From positions 186,001 through 250,000 of the forward strand of contig CAWDNV010000022.1 in NCBI GenBank assembly GCA_963803735.1: 64,000 bases of DNA. The letters run 5' to 3'. The DNA is from Palsa-189 sp963803735. Lineage in GTDB: Bacteria; Acidobacteriota; Terriglobia; Acidiferrales; UBA7541. Positions 24,175-32,250 of the stretch are shown piece after piece (the first letter of the stretch is position 1; each line of letters opens with the position of its first letter). Both the position numbers and the translations under genes were made by a program. Below the pieces are notes generated by a model that was not told where the DNA came from, searched no databases, and saw only the letters and a program-made list of their open reading frames with translations.

Positions 24175-24366
24175 ATGATCAAACAGAGAGAACTATCAAG
24201 AGAAGAGATCGCTCGCAGCGCTCATGAGCTGTATGTTCAACGCGGCGGCGAACATGGAAAGGATGTCGAAGATTGGATCGCCGCTGAAAAACACCTGACC
24301 GACAAACTTGTCGTGGAAGCAGCCAAAGCCAGAGCTGCCCAAGCGAGGCGTCAGGCCGTAAATTGA
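24175..24366 (+). CDS. DUF2934 protein
   Basis: 63 residues from ATG 24175 with AAGGAGGT. It shows the DUF2934 pattern: a short helix IARSAHELYVQRGG, then DVEDWIAAEKHL. The family consists of small, mostly acidobacterial and proteobacterial proteins of unknown function. The C-terminal 25 residues are an Ala/Arg helix. It sits behind a promoter with an embedded operator; a second family member is at 57579. Confidence 0.8.
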   Translation: MIKQRELSREEIARSAHELYVQRGGEHGKDVEDWIAAEKHLTDKLVVEAAKARAAQARRQAVN

Positions 24367-24548
24367 TGCAGCATGAATGATCAACCATCTCTCCTGCGAG
24401 CGGGGCGAGTGAGACGACAGCCCGCCCCGCCGCTCCGCTCCGCGGCAGTAACTGCCTAAGCCGCTAGGTATTTCGCTCGGTGGGGGAGCGAAGTCCGCCC
24501 CTCAATTCTCCGGGAAATGGGCAAGCCAAGCACCCACGAGATTTTCCG

Positions 24549-24782
24549 ATGTTTATAAAACCTAGAGAACGCGTTGAGGGGTTGCCGCTCCGAGATAAAG
24601 CCCTCAGGGCAAGTGACACAAAATTTCGCATGTTAGCCACCACCACTGAATCTGCGATGTTTACTTGTTGGGGAGAGCGGCTTTTGCTTCGGGTGGCAGA
24701 CCGCGAATTGCGAAGGATAAAGAGCCGCGGCGGGAAAACTGTCACACCCAAACAGACGGCCACGTACGCCAGAATTCGCTAG
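24549..24782 (+). CDS. Doubtful small basic protein
   Basis: ATG 24549, 77 residues, Arg/Lys-rich (MFIKPRERVEGLPLRDKALR at the start). No ribosome site and no family; it lies just ahead of the broken GlsB gene. Listed only because the frame is clean. Confidence 0.2.
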   Translation: MFIKPRERVEGLPLRDKALRASDTKFRMLATTTESAMFTCWGERLLLRVADRELRRIKSRGGKTVTPKQTATYARIR

Positions 24783-24794
24783 AAGTGAGGATGT

Positions 24795-25053
24795 ATGTAC
24801 TTTCTATCTTGGATCATCGTTGGATTGGTTACGGGCTGGCTAACCAGGAAACTCCTGAAGGGAGGCGGATACGGGGCGATTGTGGACCTCGTAATGTGTC
24901 TTGCTGGGGCAGTGGCAGGAGGTTTCATCGTGCTTGTCGCAAGCTTCCCGGGCCATGGGGGGGCCCGTGTATTCGATCCTGGCGGCGATTCTTGGTGCTG
25001 TAATCCTGAGAGGGTTCACTGGTTATGCGAACGCCAGAAGGCGGTACGTCTAA
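24795..25053 (+). pseudogene. GlsB/YeaQ/YmgE membrane protein, frameshift in a seven-G run
   Basis: ATG 24795 starts MYFLSWIIVGLVTGWLTRK and continues GGGYGAIVDLVMCLAGAVAG, clearly the transglycosylase-associated small membrane family (about 85 residues, three TM helices). At a run of seven G (about 24957-24963) the frame slips; the true end PVYSILAAILGAVIL...GYANARRRYV is in the next frame, to 25053. One G too many explains it. The intact paralogue is at 49117. This could be decay, a sequencing error or a phase-variable tract. Confidence 0.7.
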
Positions 25054-25250
25054 CATCACAAAGTCTTGGCGATCTTTGAAAACGAGGGTGAAGTCGAGCG
25101 GCAAAACAAATGGTGAGGTCTTGAATGTCCACGAAGATAACGAACTTAACCAGGCAACACTAGACTCACTCACACACACTCTCTCTCGATGTGACGGTAG
25201 TAGAGCGAGGATCTAACACTGCCACATAGCGCCATGCGAAAGTTAGCCGC

Positions 25251-26468
25251 TTAGTCGTGGAGTACAACACTTAAGAGTGACCTATTGATCTGAAGACCGC
25301 CGTTGTACTTGATGAAACCGAGCTTCTTGAATTTGTTCATGAACAAATTGACCCGGGTCCGCGTTGAGCCGATCATCTGTGCGAGAGTCTCCTGACTGAT
25401 CTTGGCGACTACTGTCTCGGATGCGCCTTCCTTTCCGAAGTGAGCCAGCAAGACCAGAATCCGAGCTAGTCTCTTCTCGCTGGAGCTAAAGAGTTGGTCA
25501 ACCAAGTCCGCTTCGTATCGGATGTTTCGCCCCAACAAATATGCCGTAAACATCTCGGATAATGTACTTTCGCGACGAAGCGCAAGCATCATTGCCTCCC
25601 TGTCGATTCGCATGAGTTCGCAATCTGTCATCGCGGTGGCAGACCCCATGCGTAGAAGCTGTCCTGCCAGGGCACCTTCTCCGCAGAAATCGCCCGGATT
25701 CAATATGCCTATCGTAGCTTCCTTGCCGTTCTTCGCGAGGACGGTGAGTTTTACGGTGCCCTTCTGGATGTAGAAGATCGCGTCAGCCACATTACCCTGC
25801 TCGAAGATTGTTCTTTTCTTGAGAACCAGCACAATTCTCCGGCCCTCACCGATGGTGGCAAGGAACCTGTTCGGGTCGAAACCGCGTTTCTTCTCAGTTG
25901 CAAGAGTTCTTACCAATCTTCTGAGTGCATCTGGAATTTCGTCGGGTGGCAGAACGAAATCAATACAGCCTGAAGCCTGAGCACTAAGGGGCATGCCGCC
26001 TACTTCGGCGGACATGTCCTGAGCAAAGGTCGTTCCTCCCTTCTCCTTGATGCTCTTGCATCCCTCAGTACCGTCGCCATCATACCCAGAGAGGACAATG
26101 CCGATCGCACGCGCCCCCATAGCCTCTGCTAAAGAAATGAAAAATAGATCTATTTGCTTGTTCCTCCTACTGCGCGGGGAGACCGCTTTGAAGGTATAGT
26201 TCTCAATTAGAAGATCCGCGTTCGGAGGAATCACGTAGACTTGATTCGCCCGGATCGGCATCGCCCCGGAAGCCGCCATTACTGGCATTTTTGTGTGACT
26301 CGACAGAATTTGCGCTAACCGGCTATCGGCGGTGGGGTGAATATGAGAGGCAATAACAAAGGCCATACCTGTGTTAGACGGCAGGGCGTCCAAGAGCGCC
26401 TTATAGGCGTTAAGAGCTCCAGCTGAGCCGCCAATACCGACAATGAAGTTGGGATGTTTCACACCCAC
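25251..26468 (-). CDS. CheB methylesterase domain fused to a Crp/Fnr-type regulator
   Basis: 405 residues. Residues about 6-188 are a CheB catalytic domain with its triad apparently kept: S15 (GIGGSAG), H42 (IASHIHP) and D132 (GYDGDG), without the usual receiver in front. Residues about 200-310 are a cyclic-nucleotide-type beta barrel (FEQGNVADAIFYIQKG; GDFCGEGALAG); the Arg-Ser pair that holds cAMP is not evident. Residues about 330-405 are a Crp-type winged helix (ISQETLAQMIGSTRTRVNLF). CheB domains remove methyl groups from, or deamidate, chemoreceptor glutamyl sites; the Crp half would bind DNA. GTG start six bases after the kaiC stop, so one operon. The fusion is unusual; I see no frameshift or stop that would create it. 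Confidence 0.85.
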   Translation of the reverse strand: MGVKHPNFIVGIGGSAGALNAYKALLDALPSNTGMAFVIASHIHPTADSRLAQILSSHTKMPVMAASGAMPIRANQVYVIPPNADLLIENYTFKAVSPRSRRNKQIDLFFISLAEAMGARAIGIVLSGYDGDGTEGCKSIKEKGGTTFAQDMSAEVGGMPLSAQASGCIDFVLPPDEIPDALRRLVRTLATEKKRGFDPNRFLATIGEGRRIVLVLKKRTIFEQGNVADAIFYIQKGTVKLTVLAKNGKEATIGILNPGDFCGEGALAGQLLRMGSATAMTDCELMRIDREAMMLALRRESTLSEMFTAYLLGRNIRYEADLVDQLFSSSEKRLARILVLLAHFGKEGASETVVAKISQETLAQMIGSTRTRVNLFMNKFKKLGFIKYNGGLQINRSLLSVVLHD

Positions 26469-26474
26469 GGTAGA

Positions 26475-28004
26475 TCACCGTTGCTCGGGCCCTGTGAGCA
26501 ATTTGTCTCTCTCGGAAATATTCTTACCAACCTTGTCCCCCTGATTGGGGAGCGCGGCAACATTCATTGGTTCTATGTCAATTCCATCGTCACTCAAAAT
26601 CAATTTGTGGACGTCACTGGAGTGGCCCATGCCCCGAGACTTAACAATATAAAGTCCTCGAATTCGTCTTTTACCTGCATCTTCTTCTATTTCTCTGACC
26701 ACGATCCAAGTGTCAATTAAAGACGAGACGCCGACTTCGCCGCTAGTGAAGTTTTGTGCCGTTGAAGAAACAAGGCTTGTAAAAAACCCGGTTATGCCCT
26801 TGGATTTTAAAAGATCAATCATGCGAGTAACCATGGATTGAATTTCACGTTGGTTCCCCTCTCCAATGAGACTTGTCAGGGGATCGATGACCACAGATGT
26901 TGGTTTGAAATCTGCAATGACTTTGTATAAATCGAGTAGATGCATCTCTAAACCAAAAAAGGAAGGCCTAGTAGACACGATCTTTAAGAGCCCTTTTTTG
27001 ATCAATGGTTCAAAATGAAAACCTATAGAACTCATATTTTGAATCAGTTGCCCTGCAGATTCTTCATAAGACAAGAAAAGACACCGTTCCCCACGCTTAC
27101 ACCTTTCTATTGCGAATGCAGCCGCGAGGCTTGTTTTTCCTGTGCCTGCGGTACCTGAAACGAGTACCGTGCTGCCTCTGGTATAACCTGCACCCCTGAA
27201 CATGTTGTCTAACGACGGAATTCCTGTCGAAACTCTCTTGGCTGTGCCTGGTTGATCGAGTCCCGCGGAAGTGATGGGAATTACGGAAAGCCCATCTTTA
27301 TCAATTACGAAAGGGTATTCGTTTGTTCCATGATTTGAACCACGATATTTAATTACACGAATTCTACGGACGGAAATTTGTTCATGAACTCTGTTATCCA
27401 GGAAAATTATGCAATCGGAAACGTACTCCTCCAGGCCATGACGAGTATAAGCGCCTCGTACCGGCTCTCCGGTAATGATCGTCGTAACTTGTTTTTTCTT
27501 AAGCCATCGGAAAAGTCTTTTTATCTCTAGGCGAAGGATGCCGAGATCTTTGAGGCCTGAAAAGAGGGATTCAATGGAATCTAAAACAACGCGTTTGGCG
27601 CCAACGGAATCAATGGCATGTTCCAAACGAATGAGCAGTCCTTCAAGATTAAAGTCGCTCTCTTGAATATCTCGGCGCTCCAAAAACACATGTTCAAGCA
27701 GAATCTTTTTCCGTGAAACAAGCCCTTGTAAATCCAGGTTGAGAGAAGCTACGTCTTTATAAAGTTCATCTTCTGTTTCTTCGAAGGACATGAAGATGCC
27801 TGGCTCGTTGTAATTGCTCGCGCCATTAATTAAAAAGTTGATCCCCAAAAGGGTCTTGCCAGTGCCGGTACTTCCGCTAAATAAAGTGGTTCTATTTTTC
27901 GGAAGGCCGCCTTTTGTAATTTCGTCAAAGCCTTTGATTCCGGTGGGGCACTTGTGTAATTGATGATGATTAGAGGCAATTTTCTTCTTACGAGTTTTAG
28001 GCAT
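26475..28004 (-). CDS. KaiC-family double-domain ATPase
   Basis: 509 residues with two RecA-like halves. CI: Walker A GSTGTGKT (44-51) and catalytic Glu pair E75-E76. CII: Walker A GTAGTGKT (284-291) and E314-E315. The autophosphorylation site of cyanobacterial KaiC (Ser431-Thr432) aligns with S427-S428 in GVSSLIDT, so phosphorylation is possible. ATG 28004 follows GAGGAT. The gene is visibly richer in A and T than its neighbours, hinting at transfer. No kaiA or kaiB is nearby; the partner gene in the operon is the CheB-Crp fusion. The likely role is ATP-driven timing or signalling rather than a full clock. Confidence 0.93.
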   Translation of the reverse strand: MPKTRKKKIASNHHQLHKCPTGIKGFDEITKGGLPKNRTTLFSGSTGTGKTLLGINFLINGASNYNEPGIFMSFEETEDELYKDVASLNLDLQGLVSRKKILLEHVFLERRDIQESDFNLEGLLIRLEHAIDSVGAKRVVLDSIESLFSGLKDLGILRLEIKRLFRWLKKKQVTTIITGEPVRGAYTRHGLEEYVSDCIIFLDNRVHEQISVRRIRVIKYRGSNHGTNEYPFVIDKDGLSVIPITSAGLDQPGTAKRVSTGIPSLDNMFRGAGYTRGSTVLVSGTAGTGKTSLAAAFAIERCKRGERCLFLSYEESAGQLIQNMSSIGFHFEPLIKKGLLKIVSTRPSFFGLEMHLLDLYKVIADFKPTSVVIDPLTSLIGEGNQREIQSMVTRMIDLLKSKGITGFFTSLVSSTAQNFTSGEVGVSSLIDTWIVVREIEEDAGKRRIRGLYIVKSRGMGHSSDVHKLILSDDGIDIEPMNVAALPNQGDKVGKNISERDKLLTGPEQR

Positions 28005-28316
28005 AGAATAATCCTCGGCCCTCCCGGCCCTAAGTCGTCGGTTGGCGACCGAGTCGACGAGTTCCTCAATCCGTTTTAATTTAAGCCCTTAATTTTTGCC
28101 ACGCAGCCCAGTCGAGAAGAGCTTGGGCATCGAAAGCATGTTTGTTCTTCGATTTCCTAGAGGCATAAACTCACAAATGCTTATATCCCCTCACGCCGTA
28201 ATTTGTACCGAAATCCATAGTCCGAAACTGTCCAATTGTGGACGCTTTACCGTTTCCGTGTTCCTTGGCAGTCTGCGCCCTGGCGGACCAGACGGTCGTG
28301 CCGCTATTGTTGGTGG

Positions 28317-28592
28317 AACATTCGAGTCGAGGCGGACCTAATCGACCAACTCTTTAACTCGACTGAGAAAAGGCTCGCTCGGACTCTTCTACTGCTTGCT
28401 CGCTACGGAAAGGAAGGCCAACCGCAAAGAGTTCTCGCCAAGATATCTCAAGAGACTTTGGCGGAAATGATTGGCACTTCGCGTTCCCGAGTTAATATGT
28501 TCATGAATAAATTCAAGAAACTGGGCTTCATTCACAGTAATGGCGGGCTCCACATCAACAGTTCACTTCTAAGTGTTGTTCTGCACGAGTGA
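28317..28592 (+). pseudogene. C-terminal remnant of a Crp/Fnr regulator
   Basis: From about NIRVEADLIDQLFNSTEKRL to the stop at 28592 the sequence matches the C-terminal helix and winged helix of the fusion protein at 25251 (LAEMIGTSRSRVNMFMNKF; both end SLLSVVLH then E or D). Upstream of 28317 the same frame is unrelated, and no cyclic-nucleotide domain is found in any frame. A start codon could allow an isolated DNA-binding domain, but a decayed paralogue is the simpler view. Confidence 0.65.
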
Positions 28593-28626
28593 TAAGACTG
28601 AAAGCACGATTAGATCGGAGGCTTAG

Positions 28627-28737
28627 ATGAAGTTCAAAATTGCTGGGCCGGCGCTTACTCTCGCGCTCATGTCATGCAGCGTATGGGCGCTTGTCCGAAC
28701 GCCCTCTAGTCGAGATGGTGTTGCATCGACCAGTTGA
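28627..28737 (+). CDS. Possible 36-residue secreted peptide or truncated gene
   Basis: ATG 28627 encodes a signal-like segment (KIAGPALTLALMSCSVWALV) and 12 more residues before a stop. AGATCGGAGG lies just upstream. It may be the stub of a longer exported protein whose remainder is frameshifted; downstream reading to 28864 in another frame looks partly coding. Confidence 0.3.
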   Translation: MKFKIAGPALTLALMSCSVWALVRTPSSRDGVASTS

Positions 28738-28883
28738 GGTGGCACGCCGTATCGGCACCTGGCTTTTTCGCCGATTCCCAGTCTCTGAGAATGCCGTTTA
28801 TCAGGAGTTGAGTTGGTACCGCGTGTGGGAAATGAATCTTTGGGAGATGGCCACGACTATATAGGCCCCACGGCGTGTGCCCC

Positions 28884-28899
28884 TGTGATGCTCATCACC
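28884..28899. promoter_or_regulatory. CRP/FNR-type palindrome (site 7)
   Basis: TGTGATGCTCATCACC, one mismatch from TGTGA-N6-TCACA, about 110 bases before the histidine kinase start at 29010. Confidence 0.4.
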
Positions 28900-29009
28900 C
28901 ATTGCCGTGGTCGTGCGTACATACCTCCTTTCGATGTCGGCTCTATGTTAGGTCCGTGAAAGCATCAAAACACTTTCCGCACAACTCGAATTGCCTCGAA
29001 GTAGCCGCC

Positions 29010-30524
29010 ATGGACACATCTGCGTTGAGAATTCCAAAGAGCGTCGTGACTCGTTACATCTACGCGTTACTGGCGGTCGTGGCCGCCCTGGGCTTGAGGT
29101 GGCTCCTTACCCCGCTTCTCGGGGATACGGTGCCCTATCTCACGCTTTGGGCTGCCCTTGTCTTCTCTGCCTGGTACTGTGGACTAAGCCCGTCCATCCT
29201 CAGCGTCCTGGCGGGAGCGCTGGGCGTTTGGTATTTGTTTTTGCCATATTCTTCCTCGTTTGCCCTGAGGGATCGCAGGGACATTTTTGGAGTTATGGGC
29301 TTTCTACTTGTGGCCGGCTTCGTCGTGATGCTTGGGGAAGCAAATCGCCGTGCACAGTCGGCCGCAGAGAGGGAGGCTGAAGCGCGGCTACTTGCGGAAT
29401 CGCAACTTCGCGTCAACCTGGAAACCGCCGCTGAGCGGGAACGGGCGGAGGCGAAGTTCCGAGGATTGCTGGAGGCGGCCCCGGACGCGATCGTGGTGGT
29501 GAATCGGGAGGGCAAGATTGTCCTGGTCAACGCCCAAGTCGAGAAATTATTCGGTCATCGACGGGACGAGTTGCTGGAGCAGAGGATTGAGATGCTGGTG
29601 CCGGAGCGTTTCCGCAACGTGCATCTCGGTCACCGGGCCGGTTTTTTCGGCGAACCGCGAGCGCGGCCTATGGGCGCAGGCCAGGAGCTATATGGTTTGC
29701 ACAAGGACGGCCACGAATTTCCGGTGGAGATCAGCTTAAGCCCGTTGGTGACCGAGGAGGGCGTCTTGGTTACCAGCGCCATCCGCGACATCACCGAGCG
29801 CAAGCGTGCGGAAGAAATCGTGAAGCGGGCGGAAGGAATCGTGCATGTGCTGCGGGTTCAAGATGAAGAAAGGCGCAGGATCGCCCGCGAATTGCACGAC
29901 AGCGCGGGCCAATATCTCGCCGCCCTGAGCATGGTGTTATATGGCATCAAAGGGGAGGCCCAAGACGCGTCCGTTTCGCTTATACGCAAATTGGACGAAG
30001 CTGTCGAGATCACCAATGCCTGCATATCGGAGATTCGGACCGTAGCGCAACTTTTGCATCCGCCTTTGCTGGATGAATTGGGGCTTGGATCAGCGGTTCG
30101 CTCCTACGTCGAGGGCTTCGCAGGGCGCAGTGGGATTCGGGTAGAAATAGAAGTGCCGAGAGATCTCCGCCGCCTGGGGAATGCTGTGGAGTTGGTGCTG
30201 TTTCGAGTCCTGCAGGAGTCGCTGACAAACATCCATCGCCATTCGGGCAGCAAGACCGCGACCATCCGAATCGGTGCGGACGCACGCCAGGCATGGTTGG
30301 AGGTTCAAGATCAGGGCAAACCCAAAGGCGATAACGGAGTCCCTTCTGGCCAGTTTCGACAAGGAGTCGGGATTACGGGAATGCGCGCACGGGTGGCAGA
30401 GCTCGGCGGCGTGCTGGAAATCACCTCCGACCAGAGCGGCACTCGCGTGAGAGCAGTTCTCCCGTTAGCGGCTGAACCCCAGGAAATCACGTCTGATCGG
30501 AAAGCATCTTTTGCGACTGGTTAA
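29010..30524 (+). CDS. DUF4118-PAS histidine kinase (NarX/DegS type)
   Basis: 504 residues. Residues about 15-105: four TM helices of the DUF4118 (KdpD-like) type, opening YIYALLAVVAALGLRWLLTP. A helical linker leads to a PAS domain (about 145-265: KFRGLLEAAPDAIVVVNREG to ITERKRAEE). The HisKA_3 dimerisation helix carries the phosphorylated His in RIARELHDSAGQYL. The ATPase domain ends with GVGITGMRARVAELGG. ATG 29010 is used because the TM domain starts there; in-frame upstream codons look non-coding. No response regulator follows; IS110 copy 2 lies downstream. Confidence 0.9.
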   Translation: MDTSALRIPKSVVTRYIYALLAVVAALGLRWLLTPLLGDTVPYLTLWAALVFSAWYCGLSPSILSVLAGALGVWYLFLPYSSSFALRDRRDIFGVMGFLLVAGFVVMLGEANRRAQSAAEREAEARLLAESQLRVNLETAAERERAEAKFRGLLEAAPDAIVVVNREGKIVLVNAQVEKLFGHRRDELLEQRIEMLVPERFRNVHLGHRAGFFGEPRARPMGAGQELYGLHKDGHEFPVEISLSPLVTEEGVLVTSAIRDITERKRAEEIVKRAEGIVHVLRVQDEERRRIARELHDSAGQYLAALSMVLYGIKGEAQDASVSLIRKLDEAVEITNACISEIRTVAQLLHPPLLDELGLGSAVRSYVEGFAGRSGIRVEIEVPRDLRRLGNAVELVLFRVLQESLTNIHRHSGSKTATIRIGADARQAWLEVQDQGKPKGDNGVPSGQFRQGVGITGMRARVAELGGVLEITSDQSGTRVRAVLPLAAEPQEITSDRKASFATG

Positions 30525-30608
30525 TCTTGGATCATCCGCAGGGAGGGCGAGGAATAGCACTGATTTCCCCAAACCTTCGAGCCAAGTCCCGAGAAGTCCT
30601 GTTCTCGT

Positions 30609-30638
30609 ACACTGGCTCGGCACGCAAAAAGCCAGTGT
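30609..30638. other. Perfect 9-bp hairpin at the IS110 border
   Basis: ACACTGGCT and AGCCAGTGT with a 12-base loop. It sits 85 bases after the kinase stop and overlaps the right end of IS110 copy 2, so it may be the terminator or palindrome into which the element inserted. Confidence 0.45.
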
Positions 30639-30660
30639 CCGATAACACCGTTCTATAAAA

Positions 30661-31027
30661 GGGGATGTCAAGAAAAATGCCTCCCCTGCGACAGCAAACC
30701 ACAGTGTGTTTGCCGTCCGGCCCCAGTAATGTAACGAGACGCTGTGAGTTTTCCTTTTCCGCAGGTTCATCTTGCTTTCGTTAACGACGCCCATCGGTTC
30801 CCAACGCAGACAAGCAGAGCGGTTGTGCAGTGCCAACCATGGTTCTATCTGAGACTTTTCGCCTATCGCTTTTTCTGGTTATCCGAGGGGGCATAGGGTT
30901 TCTCGAAAGACTCAGTGCCCGAAGCACACGCCTAACGGGATTATGGATACTCACCCTCGAACCAGAGCGTCTGGAGAACCAACCGGCCATTTTCCGAGAT
31001 GAATCCGGGGGGACTCTCGACAGACGC
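30661..31027 (-). ncRNA. Candidate bridge/seek RNA region of IS110 copy 2
   Basis: Counterpart of 4899-5263. The arms GAGCGTCTG and CAGACGCTC and the TGGTTGGCACTGCACAACC hairpin are retained exactly, while the sequence between the first arms differs from copy 1 in both length and bases, as expected if that loop specifies the target. Not demonstrated as a transcript. Confidence 0.4.
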
Positions 31028-32095
31028 TCAAGCTGCTTGTTGTTTTAAATGTTCGGCGTCGAAACCAACTCCTTTCTTCCAGACGATCAAAGTGATGGCC
31101 GCGATCTTACGCGCCAGAGTGAGGCGCGCCATCGTTGGCTTCATTCCTCTGGCTACTAAACCAGCGTGGAATTCTTGGAACGGTCCAGGGACGGCAGCGG
31201 CCCGGGTCGCGGCACCCTTGAAGATATTTTTCAGATCATGATTGTGGTTGGCGTTGAGCCCGCGAATGGCCAGGAACTTCTTGGAGCGTTTCAGCTGGCC
31301 CTCTACGATTCGGTATTCCCCGCTCGTGGAAGTTTTCAATGCCAAGCCACAGTAGGCCCATAGTTGTCGCTTGGTGCGAAAACGATGGGGCGTCTGCATC
31401 AGTGCGATCAGCAGTGCCGCCCGAATCGGTCCAATCGAAGGAATCTGGCGCAGCAGTTTCATCGCGCTGTGTTTTCGGCCTTCTGTCATCAGGTCACGCC
31501 GTACTTGCTCGCGCAACCAACGCAATGCGTCCAACTGCTGGTAGTAGATCTCCGCCCGGCGATGCACTCCAGCTTCGGTGATCTTGCCCAGCCACTCCGA
31601 GCGATAGAGTGGCGCGTACACGCGCTGTCCCGCGCAGGGGATCGCCCAACTCCTATAAAGGGCCTTTAGGCGATTCATCACCCGCGTGGTATCTCGCGTC
31701 AGTGTCAGGTAGCTGCGGGCCAGTTCTCTCAAAGTCCGTACGCCGTTCTCCCCGTGGTAGACCGCGGAGAGCAGCCCGCTCCGGAGCAGATCGGCCAGCT
31801 TGCGAGCATCGATGCGGTCATTCTTGTTTCCAGCTTTCATCGAAGCGTTTTTGCGCGGATCACACACCACCACTTTCGCGACGTGCGGCTTTAGCAGATC
31901 GTGCAACCACGCTGCGCAGGTTCCTTCTTCCAAGGTCACGTGCAAACTGCCGCGCAGGCCATGGATAAACTGGAGGATCGTCTCGGCTTTTGTTTCCAGG
32001 ATCGCTTCCATCACCAGCTGGCCGGCACAATCCTGAACCGCCACCGAGATCGTTGCTTGATGAACATCCAGCCCAATATACTTGGCGTCATTCAC
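31028..32095 (-). CDS. IS110-family transposase (DEDD recombinase), second copy
   Basis: 355 residues, colinear with the transposase at 3831. It keeps D10 (GLDVH), the LEEGTC segment, NDRIDARKLADLL (D93, D96) and the C-terminal LWAYCGLALKTSTSGEYR. GTG start with AAAGGAG. Differences from copy 1 are spread along the protein (about 15%), mostly conservative, with no stop or frameshift, so it is probably active. Confidence 0.93.
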   Translation of the reverse strand: MNDAKYIGLDVHQATISVAVQDCAGQLVMEAILETKAETILQFIHGLRGSLHVTLEEGTCAAWLHDLLKPHVAKVVVCDPRKNASMKAGNKNDRIDARKLADLLRSGLLSAVYHGENGVRTLRELARSYLTLTRDTTRVMNRLKALYRSWAIPCAGQRVYAPLYRSEWLGKITEAGVHRRAEIYYQQLDALRWLREQVRRDLMTEGRKHSAMKLLRQIPSIGPIRAALLIALMQTPHRFRTKRQLWAYCGLALKTSTSGEYRIVEGQLKRSKKFLAIRGLNANHNHDLKNIFKGAATRAAAVPGPFQEFHAGLVARGMKPTMARLTLARKIAAITLIVWKKGVGFDAEHLKQQAA

Positions 32096-32250
32096 GAGGG
32101 TGCTCCTTTCTGTAGGTGTTGATGCGAGAGATCAAAACCTACTTCAAAGGGGCGCCCTTTTATAATGCGTTTCTCAGGCCCTATTTGGTAAGGGTGGGGG
32201 AATCGCTTCAGAGTGAGAGAAGGCTTTCTGTGCCTTATAAAGATGGGCTG

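Larger units (their letters stand above)
30631..32172 (-). mobile_element. IS110-family insertion sequence, copy 2
   Basis: Inverse orientation to copy 1. The left end (AAACGCATTATAAAAGGG) is at 32172 downwards; similarity ends near GCCAGTGTCCGATAA at 30631. Same layout: short leader, transposase, about 365 bases of conserved non-coding DNA, sub-terminal TATAAAAGGG motifs. Transposase identity to copy 1 is about 85%, implying separate arrivals or old divergence. Confidence 0.75.
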
